A stretch of 64,000 nt of DNA from Phytoseiulus persimilis (taxonomy: Eukaryota; Arthropoda; Arachnida; Mesostigmata; Phytoseiidae). The notes under the pieces are model-generated. The model did not search any database. It had not been told where the DNA came from and saw only the letters and a program-made list of their open reading frames with translations. Positions 37,224 through 49,012 of the stretch are shown here, in pieces; within the stretch, counting starts at the first letter, position 1, and every line of letters starts with the position of its first letter. A program made the translations under genes and the position numbers. The stretch is from positions 21,390,001-21,454,000 of the forward strand of contig CM075103.1 of assembly GCA_037576195.1 (NCBI GenBank), written 5' to 3'.

Positions 37224-37678
37224 GTTTGCTCCTCGATCAAACCTGACGTTCCAATCAGCAAAAGAAGTTCAGTGGAAGGAGTTCATCTTGGTTTCAAATG
37301 GAACCCTGAGCACTCAGGGAGGGAGCGAAATCGATATAGAGTACACTCCCCAGGTTACTCCACAGCCGAAGGTCAATATTAAATCTTAACGGATTCGCAT
37401 TTCGTTTCAAGATCGAGAGCGCTTCTCCGATGAAAAACGGGAGGGGGAGGGACTATACCCTCAACCGCTTGACAATAATTGGCTTCTTGCCTGAGAATTC
37501 CGACATCTGATCTACCGGAAAACTGCTGAGCACATCATTCCATAGGGCTCGCGCGAAATTCGGTCGAGAACCAGAGGTACCGTTGTCGAATCAATATTTC
37601 GACTTGAAGGAGCTGAAGTCGATTCCGGACGAGATGGCAGTTTCCGAGGGCCGACTGGGCTCGCTCTTGTCACACTAA
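37224..37678 (+). CDS. Unrecognised protein, two C-terminal exons
   Basis: Exon 37224-37340 follows the acceptor ctgattcag and reads SNLTFQSAKEVQWKEFILVS and then a Ser/Gly/Asp-rich turn. The donor gtacac joins in phase to 37546-37678 (acceptor ttccatag), which encodes KFGREPEVPLSNQYFDLKEL and ends LGSLLSH with stop TAA. The beta-strand-like composition of the first exon suggests a folded domain, unidentified. Longer overlapping frames on both strands in 37512-38118 are rivals for the second exon. Confidence 0.4.
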
Positions 37679-38630
37679 CGATGGACACAATACGAAGAGG
37701 GAGAAAAAATGAAGAAAAAGAAGGCCTGGAAACCAAGAGTCGAGGCAAGTTTCCGAAGACGGTAATTAGGAGCGGAACTGCCTCGCCCGCTGGAGGGTAC
37801 TTCAAACAAGTCGTTGAGTTTCCTCTCTCCAGTCTGCTCCCTATCGGGGGGAGCCGAGTCCGTTGCGAGTCAGGACATATGAGTATCACGGAGCTCTGCA
37901 TGGTAAATCCGCGGACGTATCGACTACGAAGCTTCCGAAGTGCCCGGGTGGACATTCCGAAAACCCCGAAGGGTAGAAGCCTCGGAGAACGCGCTCGCTC
38001 CCCAAGAATCTCCAATTTGCACCAAACACACAGTGGCTTGCCTAGCGAGAGGCTGGGCAAGCTGAAAGTTCCCAAACTTCCGAAATGCATGGGCGCGCTG
38101 ATGTCAAGTCACAGGTGACAGACCGAGTGACTGTATTTGTTCCTTCAAGCGTGAAACGCAATATCGGAATATATATCCACAATCAGGAACTATGTTCATC
38201 TTACATTTTGAAGAACCGTGGTTCGAGAGCAACAGAGATGATAACCGTGAGCATCCCGATAGGGGGGCTGCTCGTCTAACTACCGGCTCCCTGTTGGGGG
38301 TCGCCGTCTGTTGGAAGCTACGCGCTCGTTGAGGAGTAGGTTTCAAGGATGAATATCTCCGGGATGAGCGCGTGCGCGTTCATTCCTTATTCCTCCGAAT
38401 GCCCGTAAGATTGAGACTAGCCATTTAATGAGACCGCCTCTCCATTGAAATATTCAAGTTGTGTGGGATTACGCTCCCTGTGCGTCGGAGTGGAGGAGTC
38501 TTTGCATGGAGAAAATAATGTGGGTGAAAAGCACAGAGCCTCGGAGACGGATTATACATGCCATTCAATGAACGCGGGAGTGCTATGAAAGAATGGCATC
38601 AGGAGATTTCCCGCCGACCTCAGGGGTACT

Positions 38631-39110
38631 CTATAACTGATCCTCCCAAACGGGATAGCTGTCTGCCATCCATCCGCTAGTCGGCTGAGAATTTTCCCCA
38701 TGGCTTTCGATCTGTTCGGAAGGGAGAAATAAGCTGGCCGGATTTCCCGCCCCTCGCAATGACCGGGAACATTGGAGACCCGCACGAATATCAACTTCAA
38801 ACTCGAGTCGTGTTCGACTGACTGCTATTCTTGTCAATTGATGCCCCAAGGGCGGCGGAGTGCACATCTGCCGTGCAGGCTCTCTCGAGTCGGAGGCGCG
38901 AGCACGTTCCTTGTGGCAATTACGAGCCATTCCCCTTGTCTCATCCAGTAACTCACGCTGGCTACTTCTGAATCATGTTCTAGGGCACTTCACTGGAATT
39001 TTCTGACACACCGCTGGCAGGGAAGTTCACCGCGATTGGCGATGTGAGAACTGCTTGACCTGTCCCTGGCCGTGTTGGGGTCTTTGATTCTCTTCTTCGG
39101 GTACTTCGGA
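38631..39110 (-). CDS. Unrecognised basic protein, C-terminal exons
   Basis: The last exon 38631-38711 follows a strong pyrimidine-rich acceptor (ctcccttccgaacag) and encodes ESHGENSQPTSGWMADSYPV..., stop TAG. Exon 38823-38967 (acceptor atgattcag, donor gtcagt) encodes a charged stretch, SSQRELLDETRGMARN. A preceding frame ending at 39060 with donor gtcaag encodes KYPKKRIKDPNTARDR, and the phases agree. Further upstream, a minus-strand frame at 39408-39790 (LREEGSEEWFELLRDTGKQA) is likely another exon of the same gene. The product is hydrophilic, disordered or helical; no domain was recognised. Confidence 0.5.
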
Positions 39111-39407
39111 TGGGCAGAAACATCGGAAGAAATTCACCGAAATATGGAACAATGATTGAGAAGTCCCACTGCGGGGAAGGCATATCGTGCAGCCCTCCAA
39201 TCGGGAAATTTCGACTGTTTTATCGATGAAGAACCCTCGCTCCCTTCTTGTTTGATCGACTGAGTCTTCATCCCGCCTCAGGATTCAGCTCTGGTTTCGA
39301 CTCCCGATTTCTCGATGATTACAGCTGAAATAGATAGATTGGGAAGGATCGCACAGAATACGACCGTTCTTGTACGAAACTTCGGCGAGGGAGGTCGAAC
39401 GTGCGGG

Positions 39408-39790
39408 TCAGATCCGTGACGTGGCTGTCGGCAACATCAATGAAGGACGAGCCTGCTTTCCAGTATCACGTAACAGTTCAAACCATTCTTCGCTCCCTTC
39501 TTCTCGGAGCTGGTCTGTCGTTTCGTTTTGCTGGAGCTTCTGAGAATGTTCTGGCATCACGTCAGTCGGCAGAGAAAGTGGAGTCTTCGGTTTTCCCAAA
39601 TAGCCCGCTAGGGGCGCCAGCCGCGTGACGTGGGTCCTTCCCGCTGTGTCAGTTCTGTTGTTGATTTCTTCTGGCTTTCGGACAGGCGCTCTGGATTGTC
39701 TCGTCTTGGTGTCACGAATGTTTTCAGAACACGACACAGGCGTTACGTAAAGAAAGTCTGTTGTAAAGTTCGAACGTTGTTTTGAACGAA
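39408..39790 (-). CDS. Probable upstream exon of the basic protein gene
   Basis: An open frame of more than 110 codons with Gln/Glu/Thr-rich composition (MPEHSQKLQQNETTDQLREE). It lies on the same strand and 300 bp upstream of the exons above. Splice boundaries are not fixed. A second minus frame overlapping its left part (39724-39924) is also natural in composition, so one of the two is a shadow. Confidence 0.35.
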
Positions 39791-39924
39791 TAATCTTTCA
39801 CGGCTCTGCGGAGCTGGACTTGACGCCGTCGACCCGCGCCCAAACTGCGATTCCGGTAGAAACGGCAGCAGGATCCGTTTTCACTGTCAAGGAACCATTT
39901 CTTTCTGACAAACGACCGCAACAC

Positions 39925-41872
39925 GAGAGAAATAACTCACCGCTACTCCGACCGGAGCACGAACAGGGTGGCAGCCGAATCGGATTTCTTCGGGAGCCTG
40001 TTCTAGAATGATCACGTGAAGGAGCAGAAATTCAAGCGCCGATCGGCAACAAGTCCTTCAAGTTCTACATCTCGTATTCGTCATTGCCGTCGATAAATCA
40101 AAAATTTCTACAGAACTATCCCTGAAGAATCTTTCTCGAGATTGAACGCAGCATGTAAAGCTCGAAAAGATTTGGACGGGTGGTCGATTCGAGCAGGTCG
40201 TTCAAATGTGCGGGAACCCGAGCTCGACGTCGCTCTCACGAAATCTCCTCTGGTCTCAGGTACAAATCTCAGAACTCAAGTCGATAGATTCATGCTTTGT
40301 TCGGATCCCGAGCTCAACACCAGCCGAACCGCTGGATCGGGGCCGATCCCCGAGCGACGGAGACCCAGAAGCCAATCCTCTGAACGGTTGACTCCCAACC
40401 GAAATCCATGTCGTGGGCTCAGGGGTCCACGGGAGATTCCTCGCAACCACGGACCATCCAAAGTCCGCCTACGAACAGGGAACATAATCCATATCAGCGA
40501 GCGTCTGTGAGAAGCAACGGGGCAGGTTTCTCAGAGCTACCGGCTCGTTGGCCGTGTGTAATAAACCAACGCCTTGGGTGCCACGCTAAGCTAGCAATTG
40601 CGGGATAAAAATCTTTCTTATGTGGTAAAAAGAGGATTTAATTTATATCAGAATTAAATCTGAACCATCTTGAGACCCAAGCCCACCGCCCGCAATGGGA
40701 TTTGCGAGGCGATAGGGAGTGTTACTGAAGCAATACCGAAAGGTGAATCCGGGACACTTCTGAGGGCTGGCTGAGAGGTTCAGCCGGAAAACAAAGAAGG
40801 TTTCTCAGAGCTCCGAACACGGAGTTTCCGCGGTATTGTCTCAGCCTGTATCCAAATGTCACCCATTGACAGGAGGTCATCTTTCATGATGAATCCACGA
40901 CTTCCACATGGACGAATGTAAATTCGAGAGCGTAGAACCGAATCTCGAAATCCTTTCCGGGCTTCATTCTGATTCTGCCAGCAGGTCGATGGCTTGTCCA
41001 AACATCCGAATAGCCCCGGTTCTTCACAACGAGAGCGGATTCGATGCTTCCGGCGAGCAAGCTTCGCAGATGATTGTCAGCAACAAGCAGAGAAGTCGCG
41101 GATGAAATTGCCGTTCTAGCACTACATCCCGAAGAATGAGGGAAACCCCTTAATCAGAGCTTAAGGAGGGCTCATAAGGAGCTCATAATCGAATAGACCC
41201 TGGAAACCCTCGATCAGCTGAGTCATGTGCATATGAATGTTCCCACGCCGGGAATATAGCAACTGATTGTAGCGAAACAGGTCAGTTTCAAGACGGCTCA
41301 ACTCGATTCTTCATCTAGGTGAGTCTGACACATTCACCCCATACCTCTCTGCGAGATCGCATTGGTCCAGACTCGTTTGGATCTACAGGATACCATTTGC
41401 CAATTTCGTCGTTCGGTTCCTGGACTGACCTGAAAGAACACCTCTTCGAAGTTCTGAACTTGACATTCTGGGCGCAGACCGCACACTTATCTTGAGGTAC
41501 CAGTGGACCAATGCCGCTGGAAGGCGCTATTTCGGTAAATTCAATCTTCGAACACAATTTTTCTGGGGAGTCACGACTTCTAGAAGGGTCAAACAGGATA
41601 AATTCGTTAAGCGGGATGAAATCCGAGCACGGCATAATTGAACGGGGTCATTGAAGTCTTCAGCCGGACATGTTGGTCGGCTGGCTGTTCCGTTTAATTT
41701 ATTCATGAGAAACAGTTCGAACAAGTGGCTGACGATTAGATGACTCTTTTCAACGCTTCAAGCAGGCGTGGACGGCAGTGCCTCCTTCCCCGTCGATGTC
41801 GACGCTGTTAATCAAAGTGCAAATTCACTTCGGCTAGAAGCGAACGACATCCGCGATGTTTGCCTTCCTCAG
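39925..41872. other. Stretch with weak plus-strand coding signs
   Basis: The plus strand has overlapping frames at 40142-40510, 40206-40391 and 40408-40608, with a gtacaa donor near 40259 and AATAAA near 40560, so a gene may end here. No domain was seen. 40610-41870 holds nothing I can support. Confidence 0.3.
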
Positions 41873-42075
41873 AAACGGAACTCTCTGCTTCACACGCTGT
41901 ACCATCTGTGGCGAAGATCTCCAATGAGCGCAGAGATCCTGACGACGGCGGATTCCGACCAAGGAGAAAGTCGAGTGGTCGATGTGGTTCACACTACACG
42001 CGCAGAAGAATAAACCTTACAAAACCTGTAGCGGCGATCCCGAAACCTCCGAGTGCGTCAAAAACGAAAAAATGA
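41873..42075 (+). CDS. Candidate terminal exon, basic Ser/Arg-rich tail
   Basis: After a good acceptor (gccttcctcag) a 66-residue frame runs to TGA: SASHAVPSVAKISNERRDPD, then an Arg/Lys/Ser-rich stretch and a Pro/Lys-rich end. The composition suggests a disordered nuclear or cytoskeletal tail. Two other plus-strand frames are open across the same bases, so the frame choice rests on the acceptor only. Confidence 0.35.
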
Positions 42076-43164
42076 CCCGCAAGGCTATCCCACCGAGCGT
42101 GCTAGGAAGGTGTCGATCACTTCTCATTCACCCGAGACAAGAATCCAAGACACGGAGTGCTCTTTCCGACAAAAAAGAATCAATCAAACCCGAGCTGATC
42201 CAGGTCCCACGTTTGCACAGGGATACGCGGGAACACCAGTCCAGACTGAATTTAGTCCCTCTGATATGTGACCATTACTGCTAATTACGTAAACACGGGG
42301 ACCTCGTTCACTCATTCGTTGCATCCTAACTTCCAGCAGCCCTTCCGCCCCCGCTCGTTAGTCGCTGGGCCTCTCGGCTGGCAAGCCAGTCAGTCATCCA
42401 AACACTCAACAGAAAGCAGGAAACGCAACTGGCGACGGATAATCTGCATATTGCCTTGGACGCTCTGTAAGCTTGAATTCGGTCTTGTTCTGCGTCGTTA
42501 TATCTTTTCTCTGGATCTGCGATCCTAAGAGGGAGTCCATCAGAGGAAGCGAGGAGTTTCTCCCTTTGAGAACCATTCCCAGAGAGGTGTTTCGAGCCAG
42601 CATGTCTTAAACCTGATCCTACATCGAACGATTAGAAAGCCGATGGTGGAGGAAAAGCCCTGCTTCGCCTTCCCAAAGGTCGTCAACTGACGCCACAGAC
42701 TTCTGTATATAGCAAAAATGTCCCTCGGCCTTTATTTGAGGCAGAGAAGAGCGGCGAGAGGAAGGAAGGTCCCGCCGTCTGTACTCAAGCTCATGCCCGA
42801 GAAGCAAAGTGACCATTTTCGAATCAGAACTGCAAACAGCACTCCGGAACTCAGCACGAGTCTCTCGGTTATCTCGGAGACGGGATCTTCTTGCTTGATC
42901 CTCGGACAGCTTCTCTGATGCTCTTCGACGCACATAGCAGTCTGCGATTAGCGGTTCTGTTCGACGACGGGAAATCCTCATTCGATGAACGAGAACCATG
43001 GATGTTCACGGAAAATTTGGCGAAACGGAGCCTTAATTCGTCCATGGGTTGAATTTCAAAGCACCAATTCTCAAGGGACGCCCCCAAATCAGCGTTGAAA
43101 AAAAAGGGTCGCTGCTTGCGCGGCATTCATGATGTCAGTCAATCAGTCAGTTTCTCTGACTGAC

Positions 43165-43309
43165 CATCACCGCGCATTTCTTCTGAATGAAGTCCTTGTG
43201 ATACATTGGCAGACCACAGACGATCGTTGTGAAAGTTGGCAACAATGCCAATCTGCGTCCTGAAAGAAAGGGATCGTGTGACATCACCCAGTTCGACGAT
43301 CCGAGCCAT
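43165..43309 (-). CDS. Candidate N-terminal exons of a membrane or secreted protein
   Basis: ATG at 43309 starts MARIVEL, followed by donor gtgatg at 43287. The next exon 43165-43259 has a strong acceptor (atccctttctttcag) and donor gtcagt. In phase it encodes RLALLPTFTTIVCGLPMYHK, a hydrophobic stretch like a signal anchor. The intron of 28 nt would be unusually short, which is the main objection; other frames in the second exon are also open. Downstream exons were not identified. Confidence 0.25.
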
Positions 43310-46300
43310 AGTCGCCGTTAATCGCGACTCGCGACAGAGCAAAGCTGGAAGTTCGCTCACAACGAATCGGGACGTCATAGCCCGATTGGTGAGCTTTGTC
43401 GAACCATGGCAACTCCAACATCAACGTACATCAGACCGAATATGTGAGAATTGTGCCCGAGGGCAAAACTGATGATTCATACCTGCACCACGTGTACCAT
43501 CGATCTCTCCGATCGAAAGTAATGGACTTGAAAACAATCTGAAAGTTTTCCGATGAACGTGTGGAACGACCCCCTCCACCGATTGCCATATCGTAGGTTC
43601 TCGATTCTGCGTCACGAAATCCTCCCTGCGGGTCATTCACACCGAAACGACGTGGAAGTATGCAATCGCGAATAGTACGGAGTGCTTCATAATGATTGCC
43701 ATCCACTCTTCCCGCGAACTGGGACCGAGGTGGCGGGCGGGAAGATGAGTAGAAAAGCAGATCGGAAAATATCATTGCCGGGGGAGCAAGCGTGTTCGAG
43801 ATACTTGCGATCTCGTCCCGGGAGCTATGTTGGAATCTATGCAAAGTAGAAATGAGTTTATGCCGCCCATGACCTCTCCGAGCCCATGAGATAGTTGAAG
43901 TCGTTGAGGCTTTAACGTTTTATCTCGATGAAACAATCGGATAATCCTTATTCTCACTCATATTCTCCCGATTTCTCACGAATCAATCAGTAATTTCACG
44001 GGGTTGAGCGTTGCCTTGCTTTTAGCCGTTTTCCTTCAGAATCCACATCGGATTGATTCCGGCTTCAATGTTTCTGAAAGCGAAAAGATGTCCTCGAGTA
44101 TGTTTTCCTTCGTCTCCGAAAAGACCTGGTCTCACGTACGCTTATGCGAAGGTGAGCCTCTCGACTCTCTTTATCTTCAATGTGACTGCGGATGAAAAGA
44201 AATTCGAGGAGCATCTTTCAAAGCATTGAAATCCGTTGGACACCAGGATACACACTCCCTCAAAGGATAGGGAGAGCTCGAGCCAGTGTAAGGAAATCTC
44301 ATTCTGGAGAGCACTGAGGAAAGTCTCATTTTCGAATGCATGTGAGAAGTTTCGAATTTCTCCGACGGGAGCTCGGATATTGAGCGTGAGTCGGTTTCGA
44401 GGAAGTGCCAGAGAAGGCGGAATCGACGCTGCATCAGCGAGCTCAGAATTTTGAGGGAAAACTGCAAGAGCGAGCCATAGAATCGAGTAGACGCTGCAGA
44501 GAACTGTTCAACACGGTGCGGGCTCTCAGCATCATAGATCGCGAGCAGACAATGCACTTCGAGGAAAGACGGAGAGATCCGACCGCCTTCGAACCCATTC
44601 ATTGGTGGATGGCGAAAATTCATGAACGGGCTAGAATATTCCAAGGCGAACGTTTTGTCGTGAGGATCGTGCCTCGAACACTCAAGTCGGCCATACCTCT
44701 TCGATCGAGTGAGGTTAGATCATTGGTGTTCAGGCCCAGGAGCCGAGCCCTGCTTGTGAAGCCTTCGTGGGCTGAAGCTAGAACGGAATTCTCATTGAAC
44801 AATGTTCTCCATGTAACTTATTGATCAGAAAGCTATCTAATCTAGCTTCAATTTGATTCTCTGCTCATTGAATGCGCTCCTTTCACCTGGATGCCGACTT
44901 CTTAGACGAGTTTCCGCTCGCAAACCACAACGAGCTCAGACTCGGTGCTGCGCAGAGCAGCTTCTTGAGAGTTCGCTCAGGAATCCCGACCTGCGTGCAA
45001 ATGGGACACTCGCTGAGAATACAATGGAGTCACGGGAATCCGCCACACCGGGAACTAGTGTGCTGACGATCAATTTTCACGATCTGCTTCAACAACTCCC
45101 TGTGACGTTCATCGGCGCAGTCCAGTAGGAAGACTTCCGATCCGAAACTGGGTGAATCGAGGGTCTGAGCGCACAGATTTTTGCCCGGGTGATGGAGGAT
45201 GCATTTCGTACCACGATTCGGGGCCACGCGGCAAGCGACGACACGGTATACGTTAAAACTTGCCCCCAATTCTTGAGTCAGGCAGTGTGAATATATTGCC
45301 GGAGTTCGACTTCGATCCTGACTATCCGCCTGGACGTCCGGAGAAACATTCTGGAGATGCAGCTTCTCATCCACGACCAGTTTTAGAACGCGAACTTCTG
45401 ACTCACGCAGCACGCTCAGTCAGATATTTAGGGAGAAGATGAGAACAGCTGAAATATTCCAGCTTCACGTGACCCAGCCGGAGTGAGAGTAATTTGCGGA
45501 CAATAGTTGGCATCCTCATGTTCCCCCATCCGGCACGTGACTCGACTCACTCTCCCGATCCGTCATTCGTGATCTTCTCCATGAGCCAGGTCCACTATAC
45601 TGTCCTCATTTAACAATCAAGTGGAGTCTGAGACCTCGGATCCCCAGACTCCCGAAGCGCAATCTTTCCGGGCAGGATTTCCTGCTCCTACATTGCCGAG
45701 TCAGCGGAAGCCCGCCATGATTAGATCCAATGATTCCCATGCGGAGTATGTTCAACCGCCGATCGAAAGCTCCGCAACCGAGAGCTGGGATCCTGAGAAG
45801 TAATTTTCAGGGGAGAGCAGTTGCGGATAGACTCTTAGAGAGTGTTTCTCAGGGACTGCCACGATTTATGGATCAATTCACACCGAATTCGTCCTCTTTG
45901 CCGAGAACCAGGCGATTGCCGGAGCGTTTTGGGAAAATATCAGTCGCGCGAAGAAGCACGAGTTTTCGGACATATTCAAGTCGGTTTGCGAGGGAAATCA
46001 CTCTCTGCGTTCTGTCCCCCGCCAATTCAAGCCGTCCATCAGAGAGCAGGCATTTCTGGGAAAACCCGCGGAGACTGTTCAGCGATGCGCATTATTCCTT
46101 CAGGAACCTCGATATCATCTGTCTCTGAGCACTCGAGGGAACATTGTTCTCGGGAAATTCCGGTTGCGTTCCCTTCAACGATTGTGAAGCCTCACGACCT
46201 TCGACGAAGTTCACCTATTCTCTCGGAGTGTATTTAGTGGACCCGGAATCTGGATCAGCTCTGTGGTGAGCAAAGGAGTGAGGTCACTCTGAATTCGGAC

Positions 46301-48439
46301 GTCACGATACTCGTCGGAGAGCCTGTTTCAATATCTCTATAAGCGTCCGCTTGATGAAATGTATGTTCTCCCGGTTGCTTCGTTCGTTCTCCGAGGAATC
46401 ATGCCCAGCATGTTTCCAGATTCTCAAACTTTTATTCTCAGGATGTCTTGGGCGTTTCGGCGCCGACCATTCTTGCGAAAGCGAGCTTTGGAGCCTGACA
46501 TTTTGGGCTGGGTGTCCGTCGGGCATCGTCCGGAGCGGAGTCTTCTCGATATCGCCCGCTGAGAATCACATCAAGAAGTGATCCGAGAAGTGACTGTTCC
46601 CCTCCGGACCCTCGCAGCCTCGCGCTGTACCCGCTCGAAGTTCGCTCTCATGCTGAGGTCGAGCGATGTCGTCATCACAGCTTTCACAACCGACGAGTTG
46701 CGTTCGGTGTGGGAACTGGCTGTTCGGCCGAAGATCCGAAAAGCCATTCAAGTCAGCGATAAAGCTGTTTACTCGCGACTTCCCTACAGGATTGAGCTAA
46801 AAATGCACCGGCGTACTCCTCGCGGCTGACTTCACCGACGAGATCCTGTGCAAAGCCGCTCCAGCGCGCGAGCTCAAAGCTGACGTTGCCTTTGCTGCGT
46901 CCGCATTCGGCAGGAGTCGGTGTGAGCGAGCCATCATAGGAGGGAAGAACAACAACGAAACACATAGAAATGATATTCAAGCGGAACTCCGTTTCGAATC
47001 CTCCGCAGTTCTCAGTAGGCAGGATTGAACGACATTTTCGAAATCGTTATGAAGGCATCGTTGAGTCGACCTGCATCTCCTCCGCTCAGGAATCGACCGT
47101 ATCGGAAGGATCTCCCTGGTCGGTGAATATTGAATGTTGTCAGAGTTGGAACAAATGTGGGGTTGCGAAGGATCTGGGGAATCAGTCAATGCAGCCTGTA
47201 GTCAACAAACAGCGACGCGGGTGCTCGACCTGATCCGCTGCCTTCCCCCGTGCAACCACCCTTCGGGAAACGAGAACGGCTGTCGCTCCGATTTCCGAAC
47301 TCTCAGAGATCAACATCGAGCTCAACTCATTTGTTCTCGATTGACTTGAGCCATGCTTGCGACCAAGAAAGCGGACTGGAATCGGAGCGGAGCCTATCAT
47401 TGCTCACTCGGTTTGAATTTCGCGAGCTTCCCCGATCAATCTGCGCTTTAAGCAGCTTGTCGGAGGCGAACATGGGATGGTCCGGTGGCCAAGGAGTGGA
47501 CCTGGTTTTTGAATTTGCTTGTTCAGCGGCGAGTCTCTTCAGAACTGAATCAGCCCAGAGTTAATGCTCCGCAGACATCAATGGAGCTTTCATCTTACCG
47601 GAGCTGTTCTTCTGCGGAAAAAGGTGCGGCAGAGTGGTGCAGAAGAGCATCGATCGAGGAAGTAGGGTCACGTGAGAAGAATTGGTTCCGAACCCTATCA
47701 AATTCCTACATTTGAAATTCGGTCGCCCTTCCGAGAGAGAGAGAAACAGGGAGAGGGAGACGGCTTGGGGCAAACATGTCCACATCTGTGGTCTCCCGCA
47801 TCAGATCGACATTTGACTCATCAGCATTCCCAGTGACCTCAACCGTTACCGAAAATTCCGCGGCTGACTCAGCATTCAAAGTATAGCGTTCTCCGTACCT
47901 TTCTTTACCATTACTACGAGAGCCTCGAGTTCTGGAATAAGCAGCGCCGTATAAACCTTCTGGGTGACCATTAGGTTCTCGGGCAAATATCAGCTCGGTT
48001 GTTCATCCAGTACTCGGAACGGATAGGGAATCCGGGAAAATATCCATCACACATTCCGACGCGTCGTATCTGTTCGCGGAGCAATGAGTGTTTTGTTCGA
48101 TAGACTGCTCCGACAATAACTTCTCGGAGGTAACATGCATGTATTGAGCGCTCTGCCACGAATTCACGCAACAAGCCCTTAAGACTCCAACTCAAGAACG
48201 TACTTTCAGCGTGCCGAACCTGCTGAAAACACACCTTCGAACCACCGTGGAAGAAGAGAAACTCAATGATCTCGCGGCGAAGAAGATTCTAACTAAATTC
48301 CTTTTGCCGTTGAGGAGGTCGTCGAACCGCTTGCTGCCAGCTCACGGGAGCTCGAACTCGTCCCATAAACTCTGAAGGATAGTGGAGTTCGCCGTACGCG
48401 TGGTTTACGTGAGAATGAATCAACAAGGTTCCCTTCTCA
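43310..48439. other. Region dense with open frames on both strands
   Basis: Besides the cysteine-containing frame at 45030-45413, long frames occur at 43431-43844 (-), 44177-44644 (-, 155 codons), 44405-44824 (+, 139 codons), 45730-46128 (+), 46566-46980 (-) and 47250-47564 (+). Several overlap antiparallel with similar third-position GC, so strand cannot be chosen by eye. A minus frame near 46566-46669 after the acceptor cgacctcag reads MRANFERVQREAARVRRG, coiled-coil-like. No domain was recognised. Confidence 0.35.
45030..45413 (-). CDS. Candidate cysteine-containing domain, unknown
   Basis: A minus-strand frame of about 127 codons to a TGA near 45030, entered after a possible acceptor gagtcag near 45398. 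It has regularly spaced cysteines and mixed hydrophobics (VVACRVAPNRGTKCILHH, later SEVFLLDCADERHRELL), like a small disulfide-bonded or beta-trefoil-type domain. I cannot assign a family. The opposite strand also has a shorter open frame. Confidence 0.35.
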   Translation of the reverse strand: MLRESEVRVLKLVVDEKLHLQNVSPDVQADSQDRSRTPAIYSHCLTQELGASFNVYRVVACRVAPNRGTKCILHHPGKNLCAQTLDSPSFGSEVFLLDCADERHRELLKQIVKIDRQHTSSRCGGFP

Positions 48440-49012
48440 ATGCTGAGAAGAGATCACGGAATCGCTCCGTCCCCAGGCTTGAACCGAAAAACTCCTCGAC
48501 CGGGGAAAAGAGACTCCTGTGGCGTCTTTTCCTCACGAAGGGAGCTCTCGGACTCTTTCAAGCGAAAATTCTCGCGCATGAGACCCTGTCGCGGATCCTT
48601 TCTCGAGGCGCCCGATGGCATGCTTGTTCACACAGCCACCTCAGAATCGGAGGGCAACCAGCCTCCAGAGCACAATGCTCTCACTGGCCACACGTGGCCG
48701 ATGAATGAGCTCGATGAAGCCCTCCGCCTTGCCAGAGTTTTGAGAGTGACTGCCGGACTCGAGTCCCTGGCAAATCCAATTGAAGTACAGCCTGCTGCCC
48801 TACTTCCAACTCTGTCGGCTTTGAGCAGGAGCATGGCGGAGCTACTCGACGAAGTTTATAGATGGAACCCTGAGTTCGTGCATCGCGCCGAAATTCTGGT
48901 GATGTGGAATTCTGAGTGGAGTCAGAGTTCACCGCTCCTTCAAATCCCGAAATCAATAATTCCTCTTCCTTGGCAAGAACTCGCCGTCAGATTCTCGTCA
49001 TGGCATCACTGA
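48440..49012 (+). CDS. Candidate helical protein exon, unknown
   Basis: A 190-codon plus-strand frame. Its second half (from about 48690) is very natural: WPMNELDEALRLARVLRVTA, then ALLPTLSALSRSMAELLDEV, a regular leucine- and alanine-rich helical pattern without a known motif. A gtgatg donor at about 48899 may end the exon. The first half overlaps another open plus frame (48382-48708), so the exon may begin near 48550-48600. Confidence 0.45.
   Translation: MLRRDHGIAPSPGLNRKTPRPGKRDSCGVFSSRRELSDSFKRKFSRMRPCRGSFLEAPDGMLVHTATSESEGNQPPEHNALTGHTWPMNELDEALRLARVLRVTAGLESLANPIEVQPAALLPTLSALSRSMAELLDEVYRWNPEFVHRAEILVMWNSEWSQSSPLLQIPKSIIPLPWQELAVRFSSWHH

Noticed and set aside
37512-38090. A 192-codon minus-strand frame as a gene
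   Set aside because: Opposed by equally long plus frames and by a shorter plus exon with matching splice phase; no domain.
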